The translations under genes and the position numbers were made by a program. From contig CM066304.1 of the NCBI GenBank assembly GCA_033807695.1, positions 2,790,001 through 2,854,000 on the forward strand: a stretch of DNA of 64,000 nucleotides, written 5' to 3'. Below, one piece after another: positions 25,166 through 37,098 of the stretch. The stretch's first letter is position 1. Every line of letters starts with the position of its first letter. The notes beneath the pieces are model-generated. The model worked only from the letters and a program-made list of their open reading frames with translations, was not told the origin of the DNA and did no database searches. The stretch comes from Daedaleopsis sinensis (taxonomy: Eukaryota > Basidiomycota > Agaricomycetes > Polyporales > Polyporaceae).

Positions 25166-26510
25166 TCAAGCCGTCTCCTGGGGACGAACGATCAACTTCA
25201 CCCCGCTGACCTTGTTGGCCTGCATGCGGTCGCACCCCTCCGGGATCCCCGCCAAACCCCCAGGGAGCACATCGACCCTGTTCGGCTATGGACGAACAGC
25301 GCGGGTTAGTAGAGCGCAAGTCACTCGCAAGTTGATAGGGCCACATCAAGAACACTTACCACGACGATGCCCGTGCGCAACCACTCCGTGAGCCTCTTGT
25401 ACAGCTCGACCCCCATAGCGTAGTTCTGCGGGAGCCCGAGGGCGGCGAACGGTTTCGCGATCTTCTTCGGAGCCAGCCCAGCCTCCTTGTCACGCGCGAT
25501 CTTCGCGTCGAGGACGCCGCCCATCTGCTGATCTACCACGACAAGAGCGCCGCCAGGGGCGAGCGCGTCGTAAGCGAGGTGGTGGAGGGCGCTCTCTCCG
25601 ACCGCGTTGTACGCGTACACGGGCGGCTTGCCTGCCGTGAGCGTCGAGAGCTCGGCGAGGATAGCCTCGGATGAGAGTGAGCGGTCGAGGACGTGCGTCG
25701 CGCCGAGCGACTTAAGGAAGTCCGTGTGTTTCAGCGAGGAGGTGGCGATGATGGGCGAGAAGCCCTGGAGCTTCGCTATTTGGATAGCTGCGTGACAGGC
25801 CCAGTTAAATACTATGTATGAGTACGGAGGAGAGACTCTTACCGAACTGTCCGACAGAGGACGATCCGCCGATCACGAAGGCGGCTTGTCCAACGTATTT
25901 GGTCAAGCCACCTTCCTCCCAGGCTGCGGTGAAATCGACGGAGCTCGCTTGCGGGTGGTGGCTCCAGATACCCGTAAGGACAGTGTTCAGCGCCAGAGGA
26001 ATTGACGCTGCTTCGTCAAAGGAGATGTTATCCGGGATCTGTAGCCGATTTGCCAGCGTTAGCAGAAGCTCAGTGATAGAACAAACGACAAACCTTAGCA
26101 ACAAAGTCTGCTAAAACGACCGTGTATTGCATGAATGTGGCTTGTGTCTTATCGAACGCCCCACCCCCAGGGAACAGACTATAGTGTACGCTCTCAGCAC
26201 GCATGCCATCAAATCCAGACTCGGACCGGATAGTGTGCACTCACACTTTGTCGCCTTTCGCGACATTCGTAACCTCAGACCCGACCTCCTCTACGATCCC
26301 AGCACCGTCCAAACCGCCGACTAAAGGGTAGCCAGTGAGGAAAGGGGGAGCATACACCTGAATCTTCCAGTCGGCAGGGTTGAGTGCGGCGGCGACGATT
26401 TTGATGAGGGTGTGCTTCGGGCCCAGGGCCTGTACAGGCCAGTCTGTGACAAGCTTCCATGGCTGCTTCGGCTCGGGAATGACGAGTGCCTTCTGTGTTG
26501 ACGGGGCCAT
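25166..26510 (-). CDS. Medium-chain (MDR) zinc-type alcohol dehydrogenase-like reductase (364 aa)
   Basis: NAD(P)H-dependent oxidoreductase of the ToxD/trans-enoyl-reductase-like MDR branch. Five exons: 26510-26245, 26178-26094, 26038-25843, 25787-25360, 25285-25166. The GroES-like N-terminal half has AALNPADWKIQ and LDGAGIVEEVGSEV; the Rossmann half has AAFVIGGSSSVGQFAIQIAK with the family's GxSSxVG dinucleotide motif, then SLGATHVLDRS. The catalytic and structural zinc Cys ligands of classical ADHs are absent, so it is likely a zinc-free reductase. A TATA box lies about 97 bp upstream of the ATG. The physiological substrate is unknown; with the P450 and aldo/keto reductase next door, a role in secondary or xenobiotic metabolism is an inference only. 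Confidence 0.92.
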
Positions 26511-26606
26511 GATGAGAGAGGTCGGGGGCGTACGCGCGTAGTATAGCAATGATGTCACGGATAAGTGCTGGTGAAGATGTCTTCTCTACTACGAGAAAGG
26601 TGTCTC

Positions 26607-26612
26607 TTTATA
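26607..26612 (-). promoter_or_regulatory. TATA box (TATAAA) of the MDR reductase
   Basis: On the minus strand the sequence reads GGCTATAAAGAGA, about 97 bp before the ATG at 26510. Confidence 0.7.
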
Positions 26613-26623
26613 GCCCCAAGGAC

Positions 26624-26678
26624 GCGTCGGACATGATGCGGGTCTAGCGTCCTTGCGTCGGACACGATGTGGGCCTAG
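26624..26678. repeat. Two 24-bp direct repeats upstream of the MDR reductase
   Basis: Copies at 26624-26647 and 26655-26678 both begin GCGTCGGACA and end CTAG, differing at three positions, with a 31-bp period (about three helical turns). They lie just upstream of the TATA box and could be activator sites. Confidence 0.6.
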
Positions 26679-27808
26679 TATTCAACTGCTGACTGGTAAG
26701 TACTGCTAGTGATCGAAATGTCCCTGCCATGGAACGGACTTTGATGTGGGACAACCCGGTAGGTGCGAGACAGTAAGACCAAGCACCCATTTTCATGCTT
26801 GAGGAAGAGGAGGGGAGGATAGCTTGAGTGAACACGTCTCTTGAGCAAATGAAAATTTAAAGCAGTACTGTGACCATGTCGCGGCGGCATAACGTGGAAT
26901 CTGGATAGCGCCAGTAGTAAGTAGCAGCACGTAAGTGCCATTGATCCGCAATGCACCGCCACCGGGAATCGCCGTAACGCAGTAAACCGGCAGTAAACGC
27001 CGCCGGATTTCAGCACATCTCCGACTACCAGTACGATTCCACTGGTGGCACTGGGAGCCGCTTTTGACCACCAGGACTGAGGGAACCATATCCACATGTG
27101 GCTCGGGGACCCCAGAGCTGCCGTTCAAGGTTCTGGGAAAAGAGAAGACGCAAACATGGTCTCTCACTGTAAAGTGACCCGGTCCGCCGCGTATACTAGT
27201 TCTCTACCAGTACACAAACCACAAACCCTGGACAGTGTACAAACCCTTCTACCTCCGCGCCGCGCGCCATTTGATACACCGCGGTACGCACCCTTTCAAA
27301 CCCGCGGATCTCGTCCTTCCTCGCTTGTCCCTGTAGGTCTGGGCCATCGTGCATCAAGATTCAAGGCTCCGGGTCCAACCTCTCACCCTTATCACTACCT
27401 CGCCTCGTCTGCAAGACTCGTCGGCGGCGTGAATGCAGGCATACCGGCCGTTGTCTGCTCCGATCATCGACCACTACCGCCCGAATGACACCCCCCTCCC
27501 CAGCCCGATGACCGGACATTGGGGCAAGCACTCTCAACAGCGTGCTCACGGACCACCCGCCAGGAGGACTGTGGTACTTTTCTGGCTCAGATATCAGCAA
27601 CAGCGGTCGGGGATGCTTACGCACAGCCGTGTTACATCTCCCCTTCCTCATCGCCCCCTAGTTAAACTTTGCTCAATCATCAAGAACTCCTCCTCACTCT
27701 TATCCTACAGTCTGCACTGACGTGAAGGGTACAGCAACATGAGTACAGAGCTGGGTACACTAGATCACCCGGTTATAGCCTTCACAAGCGATAGGTCATA
27801 CCCTCTCT
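26679..27808. other. Intergenic
   Basis: Remainder of the MDR upstream region and the 3' flank of the aldo/keto reductase. Open frames on both strands overlap each other without motifs or matched splice sites. No gene supported. Confidence 0.5.
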
Positions 27809-29425
27809 TCACCCCCAGAGATTGAATATATCAGCGTGCGCGTCGTTGTATCGACCGCCCTTGACCGTATGTTTCGCAAGAATGTCATCGATGATAGCAA
27901 GCTCTACCCCGTTGAGCCCGATACTTCCGGCAGATATGTTCTCTAGGTTGCGCTTTTTGTTGCTTGAAGGGAGAAACATCAGATCATCGCCCACCGCGCG
28001 CGAAGACTGGTGAGGGCTTCACTCACGACGAGCCCGGGATGGGAATGATGTGAGTGCCGCGTGAGAGGACCCAGCTTATAGCGAGTTCCGCAGGGGTGAC
28101 ACCCTTCTTCTCAGCGATCGCTCTGACCGCATCGACAAGAGCCATGTTATGGCTGAATTCCTCCTCTTGGAAGCGCGTCAACATGTGACGGGCGTCCCCA
28201 GCTAGAGAGGTAAAATTGATGAGCAAAAGAGCTCCACACAGCTGCGGCTACTGACGATGAAGGTCCTTCGGGCTCGTTATCGTGCCAGTCAGGACTCCAC
28301 GTCCGAGAGGACTGTGCATGCAGTAAGTGAGTGCGCGCTGGAACATTCTCGGACTCAGACCATGCTACGTACGAATATGCGGCGATAGATACGCCAAGCT
28401 CCTTCGCGGTCTCGATTACTGATTTGATAGGTCAGTGATCCCGTTCCAAAAGAAGGGCTTCCGAGTCCAGGTGCTGACCTTTCTTAGTTTCCTCTTCGTA
28501 CGACCACAAGCTGATCTCAATCTCAACTACCGCGATAGGGTGCATCTGAAGGGGTAAAATGTGAGTAGAGTAAATCTCTAGTGCACTGAGAGTCAACGCG
28601 ATGACATACCGCGTATGCCCGCCTCAGTGTCGCGGCACTGCACTCGGACAGGCCGATGAAGCTGAAGTGGCCCTCGTTCTTCAGCTCAACGAGCGTCTTC
28701 ATCGTCTCTTCCAGGGGAACCTCCCTGGGGATCCGGCCCGGCTCGAAGAGGTCCATCTTCTTAATCCCTCCTAGTTTGGTGTTGATGTCCTGAGCACAGC
28801 GCCTCAGGTTCGCGGGTCTGTGACGCAGAAGGTCAGGGTAGACTAGCTAGCTATCTCGCTCTCCAACTCACGATCCGTCCGGAATGAGGGTATTGGACTT
28901 CGTGCCTCCCTATACTCAGTGTCATCAGTGTCATCAGGAGGATTTCTCCCGGGCGCCGCACGCACGCACCTTGACAGACAGAAAGGTCTTGTCTGCGTAG
29001 TCAGGGTACTTGGCGTAGAAACGCGAGAGGAGCTCGAGGTTTGCGGAAGACCCGCCGGGGCCGTAGAATTCACCTGGTCGGCCCGGTGAGTATCGCGCGA
29101 TGTAGTTGTCGTTCGCCGCATCACGTACCGCTGTTGAGCATCATCTTCACCCCAGACGGCAGCGCGTCCATGCCAGCCTTTATGGCTTCAAAGGCCTCTT
29201 CGTCCGGAAGCGGAAAGTTCGGGTCCCTCCAACTGCCTGTCGATGTCAACAGAAAGGTTTCAAGGAGTTGCAAACTCGACAATACGTACGTCATCATCAT
29301 AAGACCGTGCTACGAATAAGCGAGCGTAAGTTAAGACTGCGTGCATACAGGGACGAGGAACGTACCCCGATGCGCCCGACGGTAACATCAGAGCCACCAA
29401 TTTTAACCGAGTCTACAACGGTCAT
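27809..29425 (-). CDS. Aldo/keto reductase, pyridoxal-reductase-like (343 aa)
   Basis: NADPH-dependent carbonyl reductase with a TIM-barrel fold. Eleven exons: 29425-29366, 29309-29290, 29232-29129, 29073-28970, 28909-28872, 28817-28610, 28545-28479, 28418-28373, 28311-28256, 28201-28027, 27962-27809. Key elements: IGHGLMMMTWRDP near the N-terminus, catalytic Tyr65 in GGEFYGPGG, Lys96 in LSVKGG, FSFIGLSECSAATLRRAYA, SLWSYEEETKK, AYSPLGRGVLTG, and AISWVLSRGTHIIPIPG. The order and length match the fungal pyridoxal reductase (Plr1)/pyridoxine dehydrogenase branch of AKRs. Exon 2 is a 20-nt microexon encoding the conserved GLMMMT turn. The spacing of many short exons is unusual compared with the neighbouring genes. 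Substrate assignment is tentative. Confidence 0.92.
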
Positions 29426-30073
29426 TTGTGTTGTGTTCGCGGGGGTCCGATGCTAAGATGCAGTGTGTGTAATTTCACGAGGCTCTTCCTGAGCAGCTGC
29501 GTAGTATATGAGCGAATCATGAACCTCATTTTCTAGGCAGCCACTGGCAACTTTATGGACCGGGTTTCCGCTTGCTTAGGGCCATACGATGCCGACAGGA
29601 CGCGGCATCCGACTTCCGAGTGCGTCAGCAGCTGTGACGAGCATGCGCAGGGGCTGCCGCCTAGTAGTTGACCTAGTGACCCTCGGAGTGAAAGTGGGGT
29701 CCATCAAACATCGATATAAGTAAGCTTGAACCCTTTTGACGTCCGCGCATACCTACTAGGTGTTCAATGTTAGTTGCATCTCCGCATTCCAAGCTCTGAG
29801 ATGAACTTACGGCCAAGTTGGACGGTGACTGTAGTAATACAACTTGGGAACTCCGATGCCAGGAGGAATGCGCAGCGAAGCGCCCAACGGAAGCAAGACG
29901 GAGACGTCATGCTGTCACAGTCACGCTGCGGATCCAACACACAGGTCACGCCCACTTGATGGAGCGTGGCTAGCGCTGCTGACGGACGCGCTGACGAGCT
30001 CCATCCGAAACTCCATTATGGTTTTGCAAGCCGCTGCCCAGCCTCTCTTGTTTCCCTACTATCACGATCCTTC
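29426..30073. other. Intergenic, divergent promoters
   Basis: Upstream of the aldo/keto reductase (-) and of the small membrane protein (+). No gene seen. Confidence 0.5.
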
Positions 30074-30745
30074 ATGATGACTTCACGTTCGGCAACAACT
30101 CTAGCAACTGCAATGCGTCGACATGGAATCCTGTTGCTCTGCCTAGCTTCTTGTGCAGCTGCTCAGTATAACGACCCGTACTACAATCGACACCGCAGTA
30201 CTCCGGGACGCGTGATCGCTGGTATCGTCATCGGTATGTTTCCACTTTTTCCATCTGAACGAGACAAATGTGAGCTGACACTACGACGTTAACAAGCCAT
30301 ATGCATCGCACTCTTGTTGCTTTGCATGTTCAGCATGGCTTTCCGTCGTCGCAGGCGCGGCCTAACCGTCATACCAACCTATCACGGAGGCCTATGGGGC
30401 CAGGGCGCAAGTGCCGCGCAGAATCTGAACCAGGGTCCATACCGTGCCTATCCCATGGCTTCCCAGCAGCCCCAGCACTACCAACCTCCCCCGGGCCCTC
30501 CCCCTCAGAGCGGCTCTGTCCTTCCTCCGTACCCTGGGCCGCCGAAGAGCTATGGCGGCGAAGAGAACAGTGGATACGGCTATCCCAATGCCCCCGAGCA
30601 GGGCCCGCCCAGGCCTGGTGGGTTCATTGCGCCTAACTCCCCACCTCAAGCCCATGTACATAACAATGTACGTTTTATTACCTCCCACTTGTACCTGGCA
30701 CTGACTTACCTTTATCAGTCCCCGATGGTTGGACGAAGCGGTTGA
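30074..30745 (+). CDS. Small single-pass membrane protein with proline-rich cytosolic tail (185 aa)
   Basis: Three exons: 30074-30233, 30297-30667, 30719-30745. An N-terminal signal peptide (HGILLLCLASCAAAQ) is followed by a short Tyr/Asn-rich segment, a transmembrane helix (RVIAGIVIGAICIALLLLC) and a basic stop-transfer RRRRR. The rest is Pro/Gly/Tyr/Gln-rich (QPPPGPPPQSGSVLPP). The plan resembles fungal Rcr-type or other PY-bearing membrane adaptors and could recruit WW-domain ubiquitin ligases, but no strict PPxY was seen, so function is inference. Two ATGs three bases apart (30074, 30077) could serve as start. The last exon encodes only eight residues plus stop. Confidence 0.75.
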
Positions 30746-31073
30746 GACTCGTCCACAAGCGGACATTTCTCCTGCTGTAGCATATGTTTCGTTCGACTCG
30801 GCTGGTCAATGTATCATGTCGGTGTGGTGCATCGTGTAGCATAGATTCAGTGGACTCCTTCACCTACTAGGGAACCGATATACGGACTCATTTATCGTCC
30901 TTCCGGCTCTGTCGACCGCGTTGCACCCATTTTTCTGGGAAAGGCAACTCCATCACACTATCTCAGTCTGCAGGGAGCCGAGCACGGTCTCCATCGCGTG
31001 CGTGTTCAGCATATATACCCCTCAGAAGGGCTCACTTCGTCTCCCTCTTGCCACCACATCCTCCCTCTCTGGC
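30746..31073. other. Intergenic, 328 bp
   Basis: 3' flank of the small membrane protein and promoter of the next gene. ATATATACCCC near 31010 is AT-rich and may be a TATA element about 60 bp before the ATG. Confidence 0.4.
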
Positions 31074-33902
31074 ATGACTTCGGTCTCTACTCAGGTCGCC
31101 CGAGCCATCATCTATGTCGACCCGGTGCTCCTTTTTTGCGATGTCGTTCTTGCTTTCGGGCTCTCTCGGAACTGGTTTACAACTTACAAGCAGGTTATCC
31201 TTGCCGTCTTGATGTCAAGGCTACCCTGGATTCTTCACCGCACCTTGAGGGTATGTCTGTTCTTACGCAGAGCATGACAAGTCGCTGAATACACACACCT
31301 AGACTCCCATGTACAATGCGATGAACCTCTTCACAGCATTTTACCTGCGCACTCTCACGCGGTTGGGATGTTTGATCCAACGAGCGTATGTTCCACTGGC
31401 AGGGTTCCTATGGTCTGTGGTCATGCTTGGGATATGCTCTACTCGAGGATTCGTTCGATCAAATCTGGTGCGCACTTCGATTAATGCAATATTTGATACT
31501 TGGTGACTATATGCGTCTTCTTCTCCTATCCCAGAAACGCCCCGATGCTCTCCGGGACGATTGTGCAAACTCCCCTGAACTGTCTCCTCGACCGGTATTT
31601 CCCAACGTTCGGAAGGACGTGACGAAAGCCACAGGCGTTGCTCGTTTCGCCATCTTGATCTTGTCTTGCCACGCGAACGTACGGAACAACTTCATGAATT
31701 CCTATCTCTCTACGCGCGACAACTCCACGGCGTCTTCTAGTGATGCAGCAGCAGCCTTTCGCACCTCTGAGGCGAGCACTCAAACTGGCATGGATGAGGA
31801 CACGATGCTTGAGAGACGGCAAGAGGTGGAGATACTCTCTCCATTGGCTTTGTCACAGCAGATATATCCGGCGTCGACCGATATGAAGTCTCAGCGAGAG
31901 GGCAGCGTGCAGAGTGTTAGCTCTGGGGACTTCTCTCCGGCTTCTCTATCAGTGTCTAGCTCTACCCAAGGCGATGCTCATTCCATCACATCGAACCTAT
32001 TCACTTCTGGTGTCGACGCACAGTACGCGCTATCCCTCCGTCAGACATCCTATCCTTCTACGCACGACCTGCCGCCGAATTTCCACATATGCATCCCCGA
32101 ATCGCCCGTATCTCTCACATCCCTCTCCGAAGAGGCGCTACCGCACGCGCTCGAGCTACACAAGATGACGCGCGAACGCGATCTGTTCCGGCTACGCGCG
32201 TACCAGCTCGCGTTCAAGGTCGATGATTTCCACAACCGCCACTCGCAAACGCTATGCGCGCTCGAGCGTGCGGAAGCCGAGATCGAGGAATTGAAGCAAC
32301 AGAGGATCGACATGAGCGTCGCTCTTGCGAGTGTCGTCGTGGTGCCTCGCGCTGGGCTGCCGATGGCTCGGGATCCGCGTCCGACAGCTGATGGTGATGC
32401 TACCACACTCGCCTTCAAATGCCCGTCCTCCACCCATACTAGATCTCTAACTGCGTCGCGCTCGGGTTTGGAGGCAGTCCCTGTGACTGGCTTTGGCGTT
32501 AGCTCCGAGATCAACGTTAGATGCGCAGTCGGGGTAGGTAACACACCTCCAAAAATGAGCCTATCGGACGGAGAACGCGACGATGTGGTACATCCACGCG
32601 TTTCCAGATGCAACGACGAGTTCCCAAGGTCGGCCGCCATTCCTGAGAACAAAACGCCGCTGGACGCTGTCGAGCCGCTCCCTGTTACGGATGACATGCG
32701 CTATTTGAACAACTCGGGTGTTGAGGTACCCGAGACTCAGGAGCGCACGGCGACTTGGGCCTGTACCCTACCAAAGCGGAATCCCCATGAACTGACAGAC
32801 GAGAGTCCACGCAGGCGTACTACTACCAAGGGCAAGATCCTCGGCACTTTCACCGGCTGGTTCCGCAGGCAGGGCAACGACACCACGCTTACGGAGAGTC
32901 CCGACTTGAGCGGGGCCATCAACTGGGACTCGTTGCAGCCGGGGTCGGTCCGTCCAGTTGTCGCGACGTTCCCGGAGAGCGAAGATAGCGACGAGCAGGA
33001 GGTCGAGAGTGAATGCAAGAGACAAAAGGCGGTATGCGTCGAGATCGTTAACGAGGAAAGCGATGACGATCACTTCGCGACGCCTTCACCCTCGCCGTAT
33101 AGCCAGTCGGACAATTTCGAGGCTCTGCCGCCTAGCTGCCCGTTGTTACACATGGAGGCTCCCGTTCCTCCCCAGGACGAGGTTCCCCCGCTGCCGATCG
33201 GCTTTTCGCGCGCAAACAACTCTCGAGCTCGGCCTTCCCTGGAGTGCAGCCAGACGATGCCCTACGCTGACATCAGGCCTGGATCGCAGACCCGCGTTAT
33301 CCCCGAGTCGCATGCGCAGTACGGAGGAGCGAGCGCAGACGACGCTCATGCGACAGGCAACTTCCCGAGCGGGATCCGTGCTCGTATGTCGAACATCAAT
33401 ATGAAGATGCCCGGGACCATTACAGCCTCTCTTGGCTTCGGCCGTCGCAGGCAGACGACCGCTCCTCCGCAGCCCGTGACGTCGAACGGGACCGGGAACG
33501 GGTTGGAGGAGAGGGAGTGGCGAGTGAGCGCTACTTCCACAAGCGCGGGTACGCCTGGCGGGCAGGGGACCGCAAATGACGAGCAACGCAGACAGTATGC
33601 ACCATACTTCCAAGGCCAACAGGGATCAGGGTTGAAACGTGCTATGAGGTGCGTACACGCTCACGATGTTCCTAGTTGAGCTTGTACTGACTCTTGGCTA
33701 TTTGTCCTCTTCTACTAGTACCACGGACACGCAACCGCGGACTCGCTGGCAGGAGAAGCTGTACCGCCATGCAGATGCGGTCGAGTCCAAGTCTAGCGGG
33801 GAGAGGATCTTTGCGGAGAGCCTGTGGAACCGGCGGGCACAGGAGCGGGCGGCGGCGGCCGAGGAAGCGCAGCGTGAAGCTGGACAGGCGGGCGCTCGAT
33901 AG
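31074..33902 (+). CDS. Large hypothetical protein: hydrophobic N-terminus, coiled coil, conserved basic C-terminus (879 aa)
   Basis: Four exons: 31074-31250, 31303-31467, 31535-33648, 33719-33902, all junctions in phase. Exons 1-2 encode hydrophobic helices (DPVLLFCDVVLAFGL, KQVILAVLMSRLPWIL, LAGFLWSVVMLGI), suggesting membrane association. The long third exon is Ser/Thr/Pro-rich and mostly disordered, with one strong heptad region (about residues 320-365: LHKMTRERDLFRLRAYQLA ... CALERAEAEIEELKQQ) typical of a coiled coil, and an acidic EDSDEQEVESE segment. The last exon reads TRWQEKLYRHADAVESKSS and RIFAESLWNRRAQERAA, a charged helix. The pairing of a membrane domain with this C-terminus could also mean two genes; a frame open from 31388 allows an alternative start, though a clean polypyrimidine acceptor at 31535 favours the spliced model. 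Function unknown. Confidence 0.6.
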
Positions 33903-36900
33903 TAGGATAGCTATCCTCCTTTCTGGGTCCGTCAGGAGCAGGTTGGACGAGGTTGGACGGAGAACTCAGGAGAAGGGACAGGGACTCATCTGCATCATGG
34001 GGATCACTGGCTTTGTGAGACACTGTAACACGTTGTTCTGTTCTATCAGTTCTCGGGATTGTAGAGGAACTTGGTTGTGTATTTGAACTATGTCGTCTTC
34101 GTCTTCTGAGTGCTGTCAGCGATTGTTACACGGCGGAGCAGAGATGCTGCAGCTAGATTAAGGGACGCTGTTCTATCATAACGCCCACCGTCATATCGGA
34201 AACGTCGCATGATAACCTAAGTCAAACAAACATCTATCACGAGGCCGAGACAAACCAGCACCGTTCATATCATCCACCCACGAACGAACTTCCGCGTCAC
34301 CCCGCAGACTATCAAGCCCAGCTAAGTGCTCTGGGCGCGACTCTCGTCCTCCCGGCGCTTGGGGCCCGTTTGTCCGCCACACACCGCGCACTGGCAGATA
34401 ACCACACGCACCCCGCTCGGGGCAGAAACTCCCGGGTCGCATCCATCCCACCCGCACAGGACGAGCCCTCGAGCGAGCCTATCTGCCGAAAGCCCAGCGA
34501 GCCCGCCCGCCGGCCTGGGTGGGAGCCGTCCGCTCGCATGCGGCTGCGCAGCAGCGTGCACCCCGCGCCCGTGGGCCCGTGGAAAGCCCCGTGCGGACAC
34601 ACGAACACGCGAGCACGGCGGGAGAGCGCAGGGGACACTGGAGACTCAGAGTGCAGTGGACACTGGAGACTCGAGAGCGCACGTGCGGGCCATGGGCACG
34701 GGTGGGGAGCCCCAGGGTGGGATAATGACCGCCGGAGCGATCTGCGTCGTGCGTGTGTGCGGCGAGCCGCTCTCAAGGCAGCGACAGCGTGTGCTACGGG
34801 CTGCTGGGCTGCCAGTGCTCGAGTGTCCTGTGGGTGTGGGCCAATGGGAAAGGGGACCCGGGCGACGGGCGATGGCGGAAGGGAAGCAGGCATGGGGCCC
34901 GGGGCTGGGAACGGAGCGAGACTCCTTAGTGCCTCAGGCTAAGGAGGCCCGTCGAGCGTCGAGGGCGTGCAGGTCGCGGAGAGGACGCAGACTCGGGCTC
35001 CTGGCCGTGAGTCTCGAGCTTGAGGGCTGACGTTGAAGCATGGGTGAATGCTGAAGCTGCGTGTGGCCGCTGCGATTGGCTGGACGACTCCGTGATGAGG
35101 CGGGAGAACTCACGGAAGGCCTGGAAGCCTGGCAGCGAGGCTGCTATGGTCTGAGGCTCCACTGGTGGGTGCGAGAGATCTTGATAGGGGGCTTTACGTG
35201 TTCGCCGGTCGAGCTTTGTGCGGGGTCGCGTTGTGATCACCCGTTCGGATTGGTCGGTCGGTCGGCGGTCTGCAGACTTCTCTAGTAGCCTGAATGCGGG
35301 CGGTGTTGTTGTCGGACATTGAGAGGTTGATGGTCGCCGCGGGATCGGACGTGCTGTAGCGGCGCATTGCAGACATATGCATGTAAGCTGGGAGTCTCGT
35401 CCGCCGTCCCAGGAGACAGCACACCGTGGCCGCATCCGAGCGTTCCATCTGTCTCCTGACTTGACTCTGCAGAACATCACGCGCCCCAGCCAAGGACGCA
35501 CAACACACGGATGCAAGTGATCTGTACTGCGCACCGTGCCGGACACTCTGGCTCGGGCTGCAGATGCTCCACTCCCGATGCCTTTCGAGGGTCCAGGACC
35601 GTAGACCGTGGCGGCCACGGCCAGGACGTCCGCCAGCGTATCTCCACCGCTTCCTGCCGCCTTGGGCTGCCGTCTGCCACATGCCTGCGCGCAGCTTCAG
35701 CTTGGGTGCGTTCGCACTGTGCGACCCGTACGAGTGCGGTCATATTCGCTCTCACCGGCCGCTGCTGCCAGCGCCCCCTGCCCGCGTCCGTCTGCCGCCG
35801 GGAGGGGGCGATGGCCAAGCCTCCTGCGGCCGTCCTGCGCACAGCACACGCGCGGCCGTGGGCATGGTGGCGTTTGTGTTTGGCTTGTCCGCTTGTCGCA
35901 ACCCACGGCGCACGGTCGGTCGATGTGCATCCTGATGGTCCGTGGTCCGTGGTCCACGGTCCATGTTCGCGGTGTGATATGCACGCTTCGCGGCAGGGGC
36001 GTTCTGAGCTCCCGACGCGGAACGGAGGGCGCGGCGGCGGCGCATGCGAGCCTGCAAGACCCCGCGCCGCATATGGGCACGGGCCGCACCAAGCTTCGGT
36101 TCGAGAAGCCCGCGCGATTATCGATGCGAGCTCCTGCACTCACGGTCCATCGTCTCGAACCCCCAACGGTCGACGACCCGGCGCAGGCCCAGGGGCCCTG
36201 TCCGTGCGCGTTCCCGCACGGCTTCGAGGACGTCGAGCCTGTACGGTGGGCCCGAGCTTCGGCTTCCCGCGCGACGAGCAGCGGCGGCGGCCGATGCGCG
36301 CTGCAGTGGCATGGGGGGCCATCGAGATGACGGAATGGCCTCTGAGGCTCCTGACGGGCGTGCGCGTGTTCGAGCTCGTGTCCGAGTGCGGTGGGAACGA
36401 GGTTCGTCCAGAGCTTCGCAGCAGACGGCCGTCCAATTGGGTGCGCCCGATACGGACTCCGCCTGCGGTCGGAGCAGACGCGGAGTGCCGTCGTACTGGC
36501 TGGCTGGCAGGGCCAACGAGGAGTCGCGGACGGCGTACGCCGCCGTACGTGTGCCGGGCGGGGACGGGCGTCTGACTCCGAGTCCCTGGGAAGGACGCGA
36601 AGGGTGCCTTGGTAATGAAAAGGAAGCAACTCGAGAATCAGGCGTAATAGCCACAGCGCGAGTGGAGAGCACAGTGGGCACGCACGATTTGAAAGATGAG
36701 GGAAGGCTCGAGCAGGTGCGGGTGTGGCTGCCTTGAGCGAGCTGGAGGATCGTCTGTATGCGTCTGTGAGAGTCTGCCCGAGCACTGAATGCACACATGG
36801 CTTCGCGGGATGTTCGCACTCAGGCCGGAGGGCTGGACGAGCCGAGGGGGGCGAGGAAGGGGTGAACGGTGCACGCCCCGCGCTTCGGGACGTCCATCCC

Positions 36901-36993
36901 TGAGAGCTCCCGCCGCCGCACGGGCTTCGAGGGGGAGGCGAGGAAGTGAGGAAGTGGGGGGCCCGTATGGCTGCGGGTCAGGAGCCGGGACGC
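33903..36993. other. GC-rich gene-free stretch, left flank of the transposon
   Basis: Many long overlapping open frames in all six frames reflect very high GC rather than genes; none has splice-consistent extension or motifs. Short internal repeats occur, for example two copies of GGACACTGGAGACTC near 34630-34675 and GGTCCGTGGTCC repeats near 35938-35960. Its composition matches 51913-53500, from which it is separated only by the transposon. Confidence 0.5.
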
Positions 36994-37001
36994 GCGTGAT
37001 C
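36994..37001. repeat. Left target-site duplication GCGTGATC
   Basis: Identical 8-bp copy occurs at 51905-51912, immediately outside both inverted ends. Confidence 0.85.
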
Positions 37002-37098
37002 GAGGACACCAGAACCATGGGGCACTTTCCGCCGGATCCGGCGGATGATGGCGGACGTCAGGTACAGTGGAGTAGCCATGTGGGTGGGCGGTGATGGA
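37002..37098 (+). repeat. Left terminal inverted repeat
   Basis: Begins GAGGACACCAGAACCATGG. It matches the reverse complement of 51798-51904: ACCAG at positions 7-11 of both ends, a shared CCATGGGGCA block, the palindrome TCCGCCGGATCCGGCGGA (37028-37045), then TGATGGCGGA and GGGTGGGCGGTGATGGA (37082-37098). Confidence 0.85.

Noticed and set aside
31388..33679. Single 763-codon frame taken as a gene by itself
   Set aside because: Its first 49 codons overlap a good intron with a polypyrimidine acceptor at 31535; the spliced model with upstream exons fits better.
34191..36819. Many open frames of 100-365 codons on both strands
   Set aside because: Mutually overlapping, Arg/Pro/Ser/Ala-rich, no family signature; attributed to GC content.
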